Assembly (NCBI GenBank): GCA_947591105.1
Contig: CANQDL010000003.1
Location: 1 to 58,413, forward strand
DNA from: an uncultured Oscillospiraceae bacterium
GTDB lineage: Bacteria; Bacillota; Clostridia; Oscillospirales; Oscillospiraceae
DNA length: 58,413 bases
Reading direction: 5' to 3'
Part shown: positions 8,593 through 17,225 of the stretch, in pieces
How positions within the stretch are numbered: the stretch's first letter is position 1
How the letters are laid out: every line of letters begins with the position of its first letter
Notes under the pieces: generated by a model
Databases searched by the model: none
The model's input: only the letters and a program-made list of their open reading frames with translations
Told to the model about the DNA's origin: nothing
Made by a program: the position numbers and the translations under genes

Positions 8593-9257
8593 TCGGATTT
8601 TATAACTACACTGTCTGGATGACGTACGCCAGTCTTCTGTGCTCCGTGGCCGGTGTTTTCTGCGCCTGCTCCGGCCATCTGCGGTGGGCGCTGGCCTGTC
8701 TTGCCCTGTCCGGTCTGATGGACGCCTTCGACGGCAGGATCGCCCGCACGAAAAAAGACCGCACCCAAGCGGAAAAGGACTTCGGCGTGCAGATCGACTC
8801 CCTGTGCGACATCGTCTGCTTCGGGGCGCTGCCCGTGGTCATCGCCTACCATCTGGGGATGCACACCCTGGCGGGCATGGCCATTCTGGCCCTGTACTGT
8901 CTGGCGGGGCTCATCCGGCTGGCCTGGTTCAACATCACCGCCGGCCAGGCGCCCCCCCGGGAGGACGGGAAGAAATACTACCAGGGGCTGCCCATCACCT
9001 CCATCTCGGTGATCCTGCCCATCTTTTACGCCGTGGGCACCTGGTTGCCCAACTTCTTTCTGGTGGGTCTGCCCATCGTCATGCTCATCACAGGGCTTCT
9101 GTTTATCATCCGCTTCCCCTTCCGCAAGCCCACCAACCGGGAGCTTTACGCCATCATCGCCATCGGGGCGCTGACCGTGCTGTATATCCTGGCCTGCCAT
9201 CTGTGGGGCGTGGACACCCCCTGGCACTGGGTGCTGCGGCTGGTGCGCCGGAAATGA
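8589..9257 (+). CDS. pssA: CDP-diacylglycerol-serine O-phosphatidyltransferase
   Basis: Makes phosphatidylserine from CDP-diacylglycerol and serine at the inner membrane. The 222-residue protein has the CDP-alcohol phosphatidyltransferase signature: Asp48-Gly-Arg-Ile-Ala-Arg53, then Gly66-X3-Asp70-X3-Asp74. The gap between Arg53 and Gly66 is 12 residues instead of the usual 8. Several membrane segments follow. ATGA overlaps join it to the flippase-like gene before it and the psd gene after it, giving a complete PS-to-PE route in one transcript. Confidence 0.93.
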   Translation: MIGFYNYTVWMTYASLLCSVAGVFCACSGHLRWALACLALSGLMDAFDGRIARTKKDRTQAEKDFGVQIDSLCDIVCFGALPVVIAYHLGMHTLAGMAILALYCLAGLIRLAWFNITAGQAPPREDGKKYYQGLPITSISVILPIFYAVGTWLPNFFLVGLPIVMLITGLLFIIRFPFRKPTNRELYAIIAIGALTVLYILACHLWGVDTPWHWVLRLVRRK

Positions 9258-10069
9258 GGGCGGCGGCGTTTTTGTATGGGACGGCCCCGGGGCGTATCCT
9301 GCTCCGGGGCCTGACCCGTCCCTGGTTTTCCAAGCTGGGGGGCCGCGTGATGGACAGCCGCCTGTCCGCCCTGGCTGTGAAGGGCTTTGTCCGCCGCCAC
9401 GCCATCGACATGAGCCAGTGCGAAAAAACCCGATTTTCCAGCTTCAACGACTTTTTCACCCGCCGGCTCAAGCCCGGCGCCCGGCCGGTGGCTGGCGAAC
9501 CCGACGCGCTGGTGAGCCCCTGCGACGGGCGCCTCACCGTCTGGCCGGTGGATCGGGACGGGCACTTTCCCGTGAAGGGGACGGACTACACCCTGGCCCG
9601 GCTCTTGAACGACCCCGTCCTGGCGGAGCGGTTTCAGGGCGGGCTGCTGTGGCTTTTTCGCCTGTGCCCGGAGGACTACCACCGGTACATCTGGCCGGCG
9701 GACGGTCTGCCCGGCCCGACGGTGGCCATCCCCGGGCTCTACCACACGGTGCAGCCGCTGGAGCGGGGCCAGCGGCCGGTATATCACGAAAACACCCGCC
9801 AGTACCGGCTTCTCCAGACCGGTTTCGGCCCGGTGGTGGTGATGGAGGTGGGGGCGCTGCTGGTGGGCCGGATCGTGGATCTGCCCGCCGACGGCCCTGT
9901 CCGCCGGGGCCAGGAGAAGGGGTGGTTTGCCTTTGGAGGCTCCACCGTGATCCTGATCACCCAAAAGGGCGCGGCCGTCCCGGCGCCGGACATCGCCGCG
10001 GCCTCCCAGGAGGGCCGGGAGACTCCCGTCCGCCAGGGCCGGCAGGTGGGGACGGTAAATGCAAGGTAA
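9254..10069 (+). CDS. psd: Phosphatidylserine decarboxylase proenzyme
   Basis: 271-residue pyruvoyl enzyme converting phosphatidylserine to phosphatidylethanolamine. The self-cleavage motif is Gly-Gly-Ser230-Thr (FAFGGSTVILI), where Ser230 becomes the pyruvoyl group of the small alpha chain. The conserved SPCDG motif (about residue 95) and His143 in DYHRYIWP belong to the catalytic apparatus. The ATG at 9254 overlaps the pssA stop. A GC-rich hairpin follows at 10078-10102. With pssA it shows that the organism makes PE. Confidence 0.95.
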   Translation: MRAAAFLYGTAPGRILLRGLTRPWFSKLGGRVMDSRLSALAVKGFVRRHAIDMSQCEKTRFSSFNDFFTRRLKPGARPVAGEPDALVSPCDGRLTVWPVDRDGHFPVKGTDYTLARLLNDPVLAERFQGGLLWLFRLCPEDYHRYIWPADGLPGPTVAIPGLYHTVQPLERGQRPVYHENTRQYRLLQTGFGPVVVMEVGALLVGRIVDLPADGPVRRGQEKGWFAFGGSTVILITQKGAAVPAPDIAAASQEGRETPVRQGRQVGTVNAR

Positions 10070-10077
10070 CGACGATA

Positions 10078-10102
10078 ACGCCTCCCTTTCTCAAGGGAGG
10101 CG
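10078..10102. terminator. Hairpin between convergent psd and rlmI-like genes
   Basis: Stem CGCCTCCCTT / AAGGGAGGCG lies between two convergent genes. The T tract is poor on both strands, so terminator activity is likely but not certain. Confidence 0.45.
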
Positions 10103-10106
10103 TCGA

Positions 10107-11309
10107 TCATCTTTCCGCGCACACCTGGAAGATGAAGAATTTCAGATAGTCCGAGTCCGCCGCGCCCCAGAGGATGGGGTGGTCGGGCGACTGGGTGCGA
10201 AACTCCACCTGCCGCAGGCGCTTGCGCACGTTGTTGGCCGCCTGGCCCACCGTCTGGGCAAACAGCGCCGCGTCCACAAAGTGGGAGCAGGAGCAGGTGG
10301 CCAGATATCCCCCGTCCCGCACCAGCTGCAGGGCCCGCAGGTTGATCTCCCGGTAGCCCTTCACCGCGTTTTTCACCGCGCCCCGGCTCTTGGCAAAGGC
10401 CGGCGGGTCCAGGATCACCACGTCGAACCGCTCCTTTTTCCTTATGAGCTCCGGCAGCAGCTGGAACACGTCCTGGCACTGAAAGCGCACCCGCCCCTCC
10501 AGGCCGTTGAGGGCGGCGTTCTCCCGCGCCTGGGCCACTGCCAGTTCCGAAGCGTCCACCCCCAGCACGCTGGAGGCGCCCGCCATGGCCGCGTTCAGGG
10601 CGAAGGAGCCGGTGTGGGTGAAGCAGTCCAGCACCCGGGCGCCCCGGCACATGGGCCAGATGGCCCGGCGGTTGTATTTCTGATCCAGGAAAAAGCCGGT
10701 CTTCTGCCCCTCGGCCACGTCCACCATATACCGCACGCCGTTTTCCGTGATCTGCACCTTGGTGTCGAAGGGCGGGCCCAGAAACCCCTTCACCCGCGGC
10801 AGGCCCTCCCGCTCCCGGACAAGGGCGTCGCTGCGCTCATAGATCCCCCGGACGGTCACCCCGTCCGCCGCCAGGGTCTGGGTGAGAAGCTCCAGAATGG
10901 TCTGCTTCATCCGGTCGATGCCCAGGGCCAGGGACTGGACGGACAGCACGTCCTCAAATTTGTCCACCACCAGGCCCGGCAGAAAGTCCGCCTCCCCGAA
11001 AATGACCCGGCAGGACGAGGTGTCCACCGTGCGCTTGCGGTACTCCCAGGCGTTCTGCACCCTGGCCCGGAGAAATTCCCGGTCGATGACCGCGTTTTCG
11101 TCCCGGCTCATCACCCGCACCAGCAGCTTGGAGCGCCGGTTGATGAACCCCTTGCAGAGAAACCGGCCCCTGTGATCCACCACGGACACCATATCCCCGT
11201 CCGCCGCCTCCCCCTGGATGGCGGCGGCCTCGTTGTCATATATCCAGGGCCCGCCGGCCTTCAGCGCCCGGCCCTCTCCCTGCTTCAGGGTGACGATCCC
11301 TTTTTCCAC
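10107..11309 (-). CDS. Class I SAM-dependent rRNA methyltransferase (RlmI-like)
   Basis: 400-residue protein. Residues 1-75 form a PUA-type RNA-binding domain; the rest is the RlmI/RlmK-type m5C methyltransferase fold. SAM-binding motif I is VLDCFTHTGSFAL, the NPPY-like motif is LDPPAFAKS, and the catalytic cysteine is in LATCSCSHF. Family members methylate 23S rRNA cytosines such as C1962 in E. coli; the exact target here is inferred. It has its own promoter at 11335-11364 and is separated from cstA by a hairpin. Confidence 0.9.
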   Translation of the reverse strand: MEKGIVTLKQGEGRALKAGGPWIYDNEAAAIQGEAADGDMVSVVDHRGRFLCKGFINRRSKLLVRVMSRDENAVIDREFLRARVQNAWEYRKRTVDTSSCRVIFGEADFLPGLVVDKFEDVLSVQSLALGIDRMKQTILELLTQTLAADGVTVRGIYERSDALVREREGLPRVKGFLGPPFDTKVQITENGVRYMVDVAEGQKTGFFLDQKYNRRAIWPMCRGARVLDCFTHTGSFALNAAMAGASSVLGVDASELAVAQARENAALNGLEGRVRFQCQDVFQLLPELIRKKERFDVVILDPPAFAKSRGAVKNAVKGYREINLRALQLVRDGGYLATCSCSHFVDAALFAQTVGQAANNVRKRLRQVEFRTQSPDHPILWGAADSDYLKFFIFQVCAER

Positions 11310-11334
11310 GGCTATCCCGTCCTTTCTGCCCGCT

Positions 11335-11364
11335 ATTGTACAATGCCCGGCGGCGGCCCGTCAA
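11335..11364 (-). promoter_or_regulatory. Promoter of the rRNA methyltransferase gene
   Basis: On the minus strand: -35 TTGACG (11364-11359), 18-bp spacer, -10 TACAAT (11340-11335), 26 bp before the start codon. Confidence 0.7.
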
Positions 11365-11412
11365 GGCCGGATCGGGGTTTCAGCCGGCCATCCCGGGGAC
11401 GCGCGACTCCGA

Positions 11413-11451
11413 CAAAAAATGGACGCTGCAAAACGCAGCGCCCATTTTTTG
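11413..11451 (-). terminator. Terminator downstream of cstA
   Basis: Long stem CAAAAAATGG-a-CGCTGC / GCAGCG-c-CCATTTTTTG with one mismatch and an AAAAC loop. The A/T runs form the stem base, giving a U-rich 3' side on either strand. Confidence 0.75.
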
Positions 11452-11485
11452 CTTTTGTAAGGTTGCCGGTGTAATTCCGCCGAGA

Positions 11486-13195
11486 TTACGCCTTGGCCTT
11501 GTTCTTGGACTGCTTGGAGAAGGTGCCGATGCCCTCGATGATCAGGAAGATGGCCAGGATGACCATCGCCACGGCGATGACCAGCTGGAACCAGTTGCCC
11601 CACTCGGTGCCCGCCATGCAGGTGACGATCAGGGACTTGATCTTCATGACCAGGAAGGTCAGGGTGGCGACCATCATGAAGATCATGGGGATGTAGAACA
11701 TCTTGTTGTTCTTGCCGATGTTGCCAAGCCAAGCGGCCACGGCCATCAGAGCCAGGCCGGCCAGCAGCTGGTTGGCAGCGCCGAACAGACCCCAGATCGC
11801 ACTCAGGCTCATGCCGCCCAGCAGGCAGCCGACCACGACCATGAACACGGTACCGGTCAGGGGGTGAGCCAGGAACTTCCGGGCGCCGGTGGCGTCCTTC
11901 CAGGTGGCCTCGCCGTCCTTCAGGAACAGCTCGGTGAACATGAACCGGCTCAGACGGGTGCCGGTGTCCAGGCTGGTCAGCGCGAACACGGACACAGCCA
12001 GGGTCAGCAGCGTGTAGACCACGTTGTAAACATGGCTGGCGGTATCCAGGCTGAACATGGAGGCGATGCCGGTGGCGAAAGCCACGGCGGGGGAGCCGAA
12101 CTCGCCGGCGGTGTAACGGTTGAACACCATGCCGACAGCGATCAGGGACACAACGCCCAGAGCGGACTCAATGAGCATGGAGCCGTAGCCGATGGGCTTG
12201 GCGTCCTTCTCGTTGGCCAGCTGCTTGGAGGAGGTGCCGGTGGAGATCAGGGAGTGGAAGCCGGAGCACGCGCCGCAGGCCACGGTGATGAACAGGGCCG
12301 GGAACATGCCGCCCAGGCTGGTGGACCAGCCGGTGAAAGCGGGCAGCTCGAACACGGCGGTCTTGTCGCCGGTGAACGCGGAGAAGAAGATGCCCACGAC
12401 AGCCACGATCATCATGCCGTACAGCAGGAAGCTGCTGAGGTAGTCACGGGGCTGCAGCATGATCCACACGGGGATCAGGGAGGCCACGGCGATATACGCA
12501 CCGATCAGCACGATCCAGGTGGTACGGCTCATAGCCAGGCCGCAGTTCAGGCCGATGACGATGGCGGCCACGATGCCCACGATGCCGATGGCGGTGGCCA
12601 CACCGGTGCCCAGGCCGGCCTTATTGGTCAGCAGGCCGTAGATGATAGCCAGCACGATGAACAGCACGGACACCATAGCGGTGGTCTCGTTTCCGGTGAC
12701 GGTGCCGGTGGTGAAGCCGGTGTTCTCGGACATGAAGGTGCCGGCCACCACGTTCACGAAGGACGCGATGACCATGATGAGCACCAGCAGCGCGAAGAGG
12801 ATGAACAGCTTCTTGGCACGGTCGCCCATGGAGGTCTTGATGATCTCACCGACAGACTTGCCCTCGTTACGGATGGACGCAAACAGGGAGCCGAAGTCCT
12901 GCAGGCCGCCGAAGAAGATACCGCCGATAACGCACCACAGGAACACGGGAACCCAACCGAAGACGGAGGCCTGGATCGGTCCATTGATGGGGCCAGCGCC
13001 CGCAATGGACGAGAAGTGGTGACCCATCAGAACGGCGGGCTTAGCGGCGACGTAGTCAACGCCGTCAGCCATCTCCACCGCGGGGGTCTTTCTGCTGGGG
13101 TCAACGCCCCACTGCTTTGCCAGCCAGGAGCCATATGTAACATAGCCGATGACGAGCAAAACGATTGCCGCGAGGATGATCAGAATAGCAATCAT
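11486..13195 (-). CDS. cstA: CstA family carbon-starvation/peptide (pyruvate) transporter
   Basis: 569-residue polytopic membrane protein with at least 14 hydrophobic segments. The CstA signature GHHFSSIAGAGPINGPIQA is near residue 60 and a second conserved block, GACSGFHSLISTGTSSKQL, lies near residue 310. Family members import peptides or pyruvate during carbon limitation; which substrate applies here cannot be read from sequence. It starts 12 bp after an unknown 166-residue gene and shares its promoter, whose spacer holds a palindromic operator. Confidence 0.93.
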   Translation of the reverse strand: MIAILIILAAIVLLVIGYVTYGSWLAKQWGVDPSRKTPAVEMADGVDYVAAKPAVLMGHHFSSIAGAGPINGPIQASVFGWVPVFLWCVIGGIFFGGLQDFGSLFASIRNEGKSVGEIIKTSMGDRAKKLFILFALLVLIMVIASFVNVVAGTFMSENTGFTTGTVTGNETTAMVSVLFIVLAIIYGLLTNKAGLGTGVATAIGIVGIVAAIVIGLNCGLAMSRTTWIVLIGAYIAVASLIPVWIMLQPRDYLSSFLLYGMMIVAVVGIFFSAFTGDKTAVFELPAFTGWSTSLGGMFPALFITVACGACSGFHSLISTGTSSKQLANEKDAKPIGYGSMLIESALGVVSLIAVGMVFNRYTAGEFGSPAVAFATGIASMFSLDTASHVYNVVYTLLTLAVSVFALTSLDTGTRLSRFMFTELFLKDGEATWKDATGARKFLAHPLTGTVFMVVVGCLLGGMSLSAIWGLFGAANQLLAGLALMAVAAWLGNIGKNNKMFYIPMIFMMVATLTFLVMKIKSLIVTCMAGTEWGNWFQLVIAVAMVILAIFLIIEGIGTFSKQSKNKAKA

Positions 13196-13207
13196 GATAA
13201 CTCTCTC

Positions 13208-13708
13208 CTACCTTTGATTTGTTATATTGCGAAAGAGCTTCTTCAGGTTCTGGCCCTGGCGGTTACAGGCCAGTGTCCCCGTGGAAGTCTCCAAAGCAAT
13301 CAGTCGAAAATTGCTCCAGCCCTGCAGACTGAAACGGTAGCTCTGGTAGTGTTTGCGCTTCTTGACCGAGGCCAAGGCGTCCGGGTCGATGTGGTCGGCC
13401 AGGACGATCAGGGTCACGTCGGAGTTGCGGTGGCTGTTGTGGGGCTTGACATAGCTTATGCCCCGCTGCCAGGCCGTCTGCTCCAGCATGTCAAGGCGGG
13501 CGGCGTCCACCTGCTGCTCCACGGCAAAGTACACATACTCGTGGGAGTCGGCCTCGGACACCCGGGCGCTCTTCACCAGCACGTATTGCTCGCCATGGGA
13601 GTGGAAATGCGCCTCCGCCGCAAAGGGGGGCTCCACATCCTCCCGGATCACATCGTAATATCGGTAATATGAGGGGAGCAGCCGCTCCAGTGCTTCGTTT
13701 GCGGTCAT
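13208..13708 (-). CDS. Conserved hypothetical protein encoded upstream of cstA
   Basis: 166-residue soluble protein, no membrane segment or signal peptide and no domain I can name with certainty. It starts MTANEALERLLPSYYRYYDV, is histidine- and tyrosine-rich, and has alternating beta-strand/helix character (EQYVLVKSARVSEADSHEYVYFAVE; VTLIVLADHIDPDAL). It is the first gene of the cstA transcript and is separated from cstA by 12 bp. The tight pairing suggests a regulatory or accessory role for the transporter (inference). Confidence 0.8.
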   Translation of the reverse strand: MTANEALERLLPSYYRYYDVIREDVEPPFAAEAHFHSHGEQYVLVKSARVSEADSHEYVYFAVEQQVDAARLDMLEQTAWQRGISYVKPHNSHRNSDVTLIVLADHIDPDALASVKKRKHYQSYRFSLQGWSNFRLIALETSTGTLACNRQGQNLKKLFRNITNQR

Positions 13709-13746
13709 TTGTTTTACCCTATTAAATCCCTAACCAAATCAAAGTC

Positions 13747-13775
13747 ATTTTAGCGCTAACAGCGCTATTTTTCAA
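13747..13775 (-). promoter_or_regulatory. cstA operon promoter with palindromic operator in its spacer
   Basis: Minus-strand -35 TTGAAA (13775-13770), exact 17-bp spacer, -10 TAAAAT (13752-13747). A perfect inverted repeat TAGCGCT-aac-AGCGCTA (13751-13767) fills the spacer. A repressor bound here would block polymerase directly. The inner TTAGCGCTAA core resembles LacI-family operators (inference). Confidence 0.65.
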
Positions 13776-13823
13776 GCCCCTTTTCCCAAAAAAAGACCTT
13801 AAACACCGGATATTTTGTCAGAT

Positions 13824-14183
13824 TTATGCCGGACGGCCGAACTTCGCCTCCGGAACGCGCTCCTCCAGCTCCTTCATGAGCATCTGGGCGGCCTTTTTTC
13901 CCGGCAGCTGGACTTGGGCCAGCTCCTTGTCGCCCTCGCCGCACACGACCAGATTCTCGATCTCAAAATTTCCCTGGCCGCAGCACATCTTGGCCGGCAC
14001 CAGCTCCACCCGCCGGAACAGCCGGTACACGTCGTGGTAGGCGATGAAGAAGGTCTTCAGACCGCTCTTGACAAACAGGTGCAGCTCCCCCATCCGGACT
14101 TTGCCGATCTCCCGGGCGGCCTTATATTCCCCTTCCAGGCCGGACGGCTGCTCCGCCGTCGGGATCAGTGGATGAAAACGCAT
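13824..14183 (-). CDS. Conserved hypothetical protein downstream of trkH
   Basis: 119-residue soluble protein starting MRFHPLIPTAEQPSG. The pattern GELHLFVKSGLKTFFIAYHDVYRLFRRVELV followed by FEIENLVVCGEG and a closing helix (KKAAQMLMKELEERVPEA) suggests a small PH-like beta-barrel capped by a helix, which is only a fold guess. AAAGGAG stands before the ATG at 14183. It follows trkH by 53 bp and probably belongs to the trkAH transcript. A role in potassium uptake is possible but not shown. Confidence 0.75.
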   Translation of the reverse strand: MRFHPLIPTAEQPSGLEGEYKAAREIGKVRMGELHLFVKSGLKTFFIAYHDVYRLFRRVELVPAKMCCGQGNFEIENLVVCGEGDKELAQVQLPGKKAAQMLMKELEERVPEAKFGRPA

Positions 14184-14236
14184 GGCGAACTCCTTTCTCT
14201 CACAGAAAATGTATGTTGGATCTTCAGAAAAAACGA

Positions 14237-15691
14237 TCATCTCCCGCGCCGCCGGCCGCTCCACACGCCGGAGGCAAACAGGGTCAGCACCGGGAAGATC
14301 TCCAGCCGGCCCAGCAGCATGCACAGACTCAAAACCAGCTTGGACGGGCCGCTCCATATGGAGAAGTTCCCCGTAGGCCCCACCAGGGACAGGCCCGGCC
14401 CGATGTTGGACAGGCAGCTTATCACGCTGGTGAAGGTGGTCTCCAGATCCATACCCTCCAGACTGAGCAGCAAAAACGAGCCCAGGGCGAACAGGGTATA
14501 GAGCATATAGTAGATCATGGTGTTGCGGATGGCCCCCTCCTCCAGACGCTCTCCGTCCAGAGTCACGCGGCTGACCGACCGGGGAGAGAGCAGCTTGTGG
14601 ATCTCCGCCCATGTGGCCTTGCCCAGGATCACCAGCCGGGCCACCTTGGTGCCGCCGCCTGTACTGCCGGCGCAGGCGCCCATGAGCATGAGCAGCACCA
14701 GCAGGGCCCGGGAATAGCTGGGCCACAGGTTGAAATCCGCCGTGGCAAAGCCGGTGGTTGTGACGATGGAGGACACCTGGAAGAAGGAGTAGCGCATGGC
14801 CTGCAGGAAGCTCTGGTACTGGGAGACGATGTTCAGGGCGATGGTGACGGTGGCCGCGGCGACCACCAGCAGATATACCCACAGCTCCTGACTCTTGAAC
14901 CCCTTGAGAGAGCGCTTGGCCAGAACGATATAGTACAGGTTGAAGTTGACGCCGAACAGCAGCATGAAAACGCCCACCACCACGTCCACATAGGCGCTGT
15001 TATAGGCACCGATGCTGGCGTTGCGCACCCCGAAGCCGCCGGTACCGGCAGTGCCGAAAGCGGTGGTCAGCGCGTCGAAAAGACCCATCCCGCCGCACAG
15101 CAGCAGGATCACCTCCAGCGCCGTCATGGCCATGTATATATAATACAGTGCCCGGGCGGTGTTGCGCATCTTGGGCAGCAGCTTGCCCTTCACCGGACCG
15201 GGCACCTCGGCCCGGAGCAGGTGCATGGAGTGCTCGTCGTCCGTGGGCAGAATGGCCATCATGAACACAAGCACGCCCATGCCGCCCACAAAGTGGGAAA
15301 AGCTGCGCCAGAACAGGATGCCCTTGGGAACGCTCTCCACCTCCGGCAGCACGGAGGCGCCGGTGGTGGTAAAGCCGGAGATGATCTCGAACAGAGCGCT
15401 GATGTAGTTGGGGATCACCCCGGAAAACACGAAGGGCAGCGCCCCGAACAGGGAGATGAACACCCAGCTGAGGGTGACGGACACGAAGCCCTCCCGGGGG
15501 CGCATGCCGCCGGAGGGCCGCCGGCCCATCAGCAAAAGTACGCCCGCCCCGGCCAGGCACAGCCCGATGGTCCACAAAAAGGGCATGGCGCTCTCGCCGT
15601 ATATCCCGGCCACGGCCAGCGGCAGCAGCAGAAGCCCCGCCTCAATGGCCAGGATGCGGCTCAGAATACTTGAAATGATCCGGTAATTCAC
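14237..15691 (-). CDS. trkH: TrkH/KtrB family potassium channel subunit
   Basis: 484-residue membrane protein forming the K+ pore of a Trk/Ktr system. Four pore-loop selectivity segments are visible: TTTGAS (first), GTAGTGGFG (second), TTTGFATADF (third) and LSNIGPG (fourth), each between hydrophobic hairpins. It lies 6 bp after the trkA gene on the same strand, so the channel and its gating ring are co-expressed in near-coupled fashion. Confidence 0.94.
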   Translation of the reverse strand: MNYRIISSILSRILAIEAGLLLLPLAVAGIYGESAMPFLWTIGLCLAGAGVLLLMGRRPSGGMRPREGFVSVTLSWVFISLFGALPFVFSGVIPNYISALFEIISGFTTTGASVLPEVESVPKGILFWRSFSHFVGGMGVLVFMMAILPTDDEHSMHLLRAEVPGPVKGKLLPKMRNTARALYYIYMAMTALEVILLLCGGMGLFDALTTAFGTAGTGGFGVRNASIGAYNSAYVDVVVGVFMLLFGVNFNLYYIVLAKRSLKGFKSQELWVYLLVVAAATVTIALNIVSQYQSFLQAMRYSFFQVSSIVTTTGFATADFNLWPSYSRALLVLLMLMGACAGSTGGGTKVARLVILGKATWAEIHKLLSPRSVSRVTLDGERLEEGAIRNTMIYYMLYTLFALGSFLLLSLEGMDLETTFTSVISCLSNIGPGLSLVGPTGNFSIWSGPSKLVLSLCMLLGRLEIFPVLTLFASGVWSGRRRGR

Positions 15692-15697
15692 GGCCGC

Positions 15698-17056
15698 TTA
15701 CCCTCGCAGAATATCCTCCAGCCGGGTCATGCCCCGCTGGGTGGTCACGGCCAGCACGCTGTCGCCGGCCCATATCTCGTCGCTGCCGCCGGGGATCAGG
15801 CACTTGCCGTCCCGGATGATCGCCGCCACGCGCACCCCCTGTCTGGTGGGCAGCTGGCGCAGGGGCACCCCCACGCAGGAGCTGGCCGTTCCCGCCCGGA
15901 ACTCCAGCACCTCCAGCTTGCCGTCCAGAATGCGGCGCAGCTGTTCCACGCCGCTGCTGCCGCTGGCGTTCTCCACGCTGCGCACGTACCGCAGCACCTG
16001 CTGGGCGGTGATGACCTTCGGCTGGACAGGTTCCTCCAGGCCAAAGGACTCCGCCAGGGACAGCAGGTGATCCTCGTTCACCTTGGCCACGGCCTTGCTC
16101 ACGCCCACGCTCCGGGCGTAGGCGCCCAGCACGATGTTGATCTCGTCGGAGCCGGTGATGGCCACAAAGGCGTCCACGCCCCGCAGTCCCTCGTCCTCCA
16201 ACAGGTCGGGCCGGGAGCCGTCGCAGCAGATGACCTCCGCCTTCGGCAGGTGATCCTTGACGGACTGGCACTTGTCCGGATCTTTCTCCACCAGCTTTAC
16301 CCGGATGCCCATGCCCAGCAGCTGCCGGCACAGGTACACGCCGATGTGGCCGCCGCCCACGATCATCACGGATTTGGCGCTCTTTTTGAAGATGTCCAGA
16401 TCCTTGAACAGGGCGTGGATGTGCTTGGGCGCGCCCACCACGTTCACGTTGTCCCCCGCCTGGAGGACGAATTCGCCGTCGGGGGTGTAGACGTCCTCGC
16501 CCCGGCGCACCGCGCAGATCAGCGTGCCGCGGCCGAAGTGGTTGTGGAAGTTCTTCAGCGCCAGGCCGCACAGGGGGTTCGACTCCGCCAGCTTGAACTC
16601 CACCAGCTCCGCCTGGCCCTTGGCAAAGGGCTCCACCTTGGCCGCGGAGGGGAAGCGCAGCACCCGGCTGATCTCGGCGGCGGCGTAGTGCTCCGGGTTG
16701 ATGGTCATGGACAGACCCAGTTCATCCCGCAGGAGCATCACGGTGTTGTAGTGATCCTGCCGCCGGACGCGGGCGATGGTGTGCCCCGCTCCCAGCTTGC
16801 GGCCCATCATGCAGCAGAGGATGTTGGACTCGTCGGAGTCGGTGGCGGCGATGAGCAGATCCGCCTTATCCGCGCCCGCCAGCCGCAGCAGCTCGATATC
16901 CACCTGCCCGGAGATGGAGATGGCGTCCAGGGTGGTATTCACCAGTGTGATCCGATCCGGGTTGCGGTCGATGACCGTCACGTTATGCCCCTCCCGGGTC
17001 AGATACTGGGTCAGGGTGAAGCCGATCTTCCCCGCGCCCACAACGATGATATTCAT
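15698..17056 (-). CDS. trkA: Trk potassium uptake NAD-binding gating subunit
   Basis: 452-residue cytoplasmic regulator of the TrkH channel. It has two tandem RCK units: RCK_N 1 (IIVVGAGKIGFTLTQYL, Rossmann GXGXXG), RCK_C 1 ending around residue 215, RCK_N 2 (VMIVGGGHIGVYLCRQLL) and RCK_C 2 at the C-terminus. This doubled layout is the TrkA form rather than the single-unit KtrA. The ATG at 17056 follows GGGAGGG. An upstream in-frame ATG at 17089 has no ribosome site and would add residues before the Rossmann strand. Confidence 0.94.
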   Translation of the reverse strand: MNIIVVGAGKIGFTLTQYLTREGHNVTVIDRNPDRITLVNTTLDAISISGQVDIELLRLAGADKADLLIAATDSDESNILCCMMGRKLGAGHTIARVRRQDHYNTVMLLRDELGLSMTINPEHYAAAEISRVLRFPSAAKVEPFAKGQAELVEFKLAESNPLCGLALKNFHNHFGRGTLICAVRRGEDVYTPDGEFVLQAGDNVNVVGAPKHIHALFKDLDIFKKSAKSVMIVGGGHIGVYLCRQLLGMGIRVKLVEKDPDKCQSVKDHLPKAEVICCDGSRPDLLEDEGLRGVDAFVAITGSDEINIVLGAYARSVGVSKAVAKVNEDHLLSLAESFGLEEPVQPKVITAQQVLRYVRSVENASGSSGVEQLRRILDGKLEVLEFRAGTASSCVGVPLRQLPTRQGVRVAAIIRDGKCLIPGGSDEIWAGDSVLAVTTQRGMTRLEDILRG

Positions 17057-17076
17057 AGGCCCTCCCATAAATGGAC

Positions 17077-17105
17077 ATAGTAACCACAATTATCACGATT
17101 ATCAA
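17077..17105 (-). promoter_or_regulatory. Probable trkA promoter
   Basis: Minus-strand -35 TTGATA (17105-17100), 17-bp spacer, -10 TACTAT (17082-17077), 20 bp before the trkA start. Confidence 0.5.
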
Positions 17106-17142
17106 ATATATTAGCACCACCGGCCAGTTCCGTCAAGAGCGC

Positions 17143-17171
17143 TTGTAGCTGTGGGAAAACTGTGCTATACT
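17143..17171 (+). promoter_or_regulatory. Promoter of the PrsA-like gene
   Basis: -35 TTGTAG, 17-bp spacer, extended -10 TG-c-TATACT (17166-17171). The leader has a small GCCCGC/GCGGGC hairpin. Confidence 0.65.
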
Positions 17172-17225
17172 GATGCTTGCCCGCTTTTTCGCGGGCCACT
17201 ACTTCACGGAGAATGAGGCGATGTT

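Noticed and set aside
9146-9964. 272-codon minus-strand frame opposite psd
   Set aside because: Shadow frame; the plus strand holds a full phosphatidylserine decarboxylase with its GGST cleavage motif.
11336-13672. 778-codon plus-strand frame opposite cstA
   Set aside because: Low-complexity translation rich in His, Gln and Gly with no ribosome site. The opposite strand encodes the complete CstA protein and its partner.
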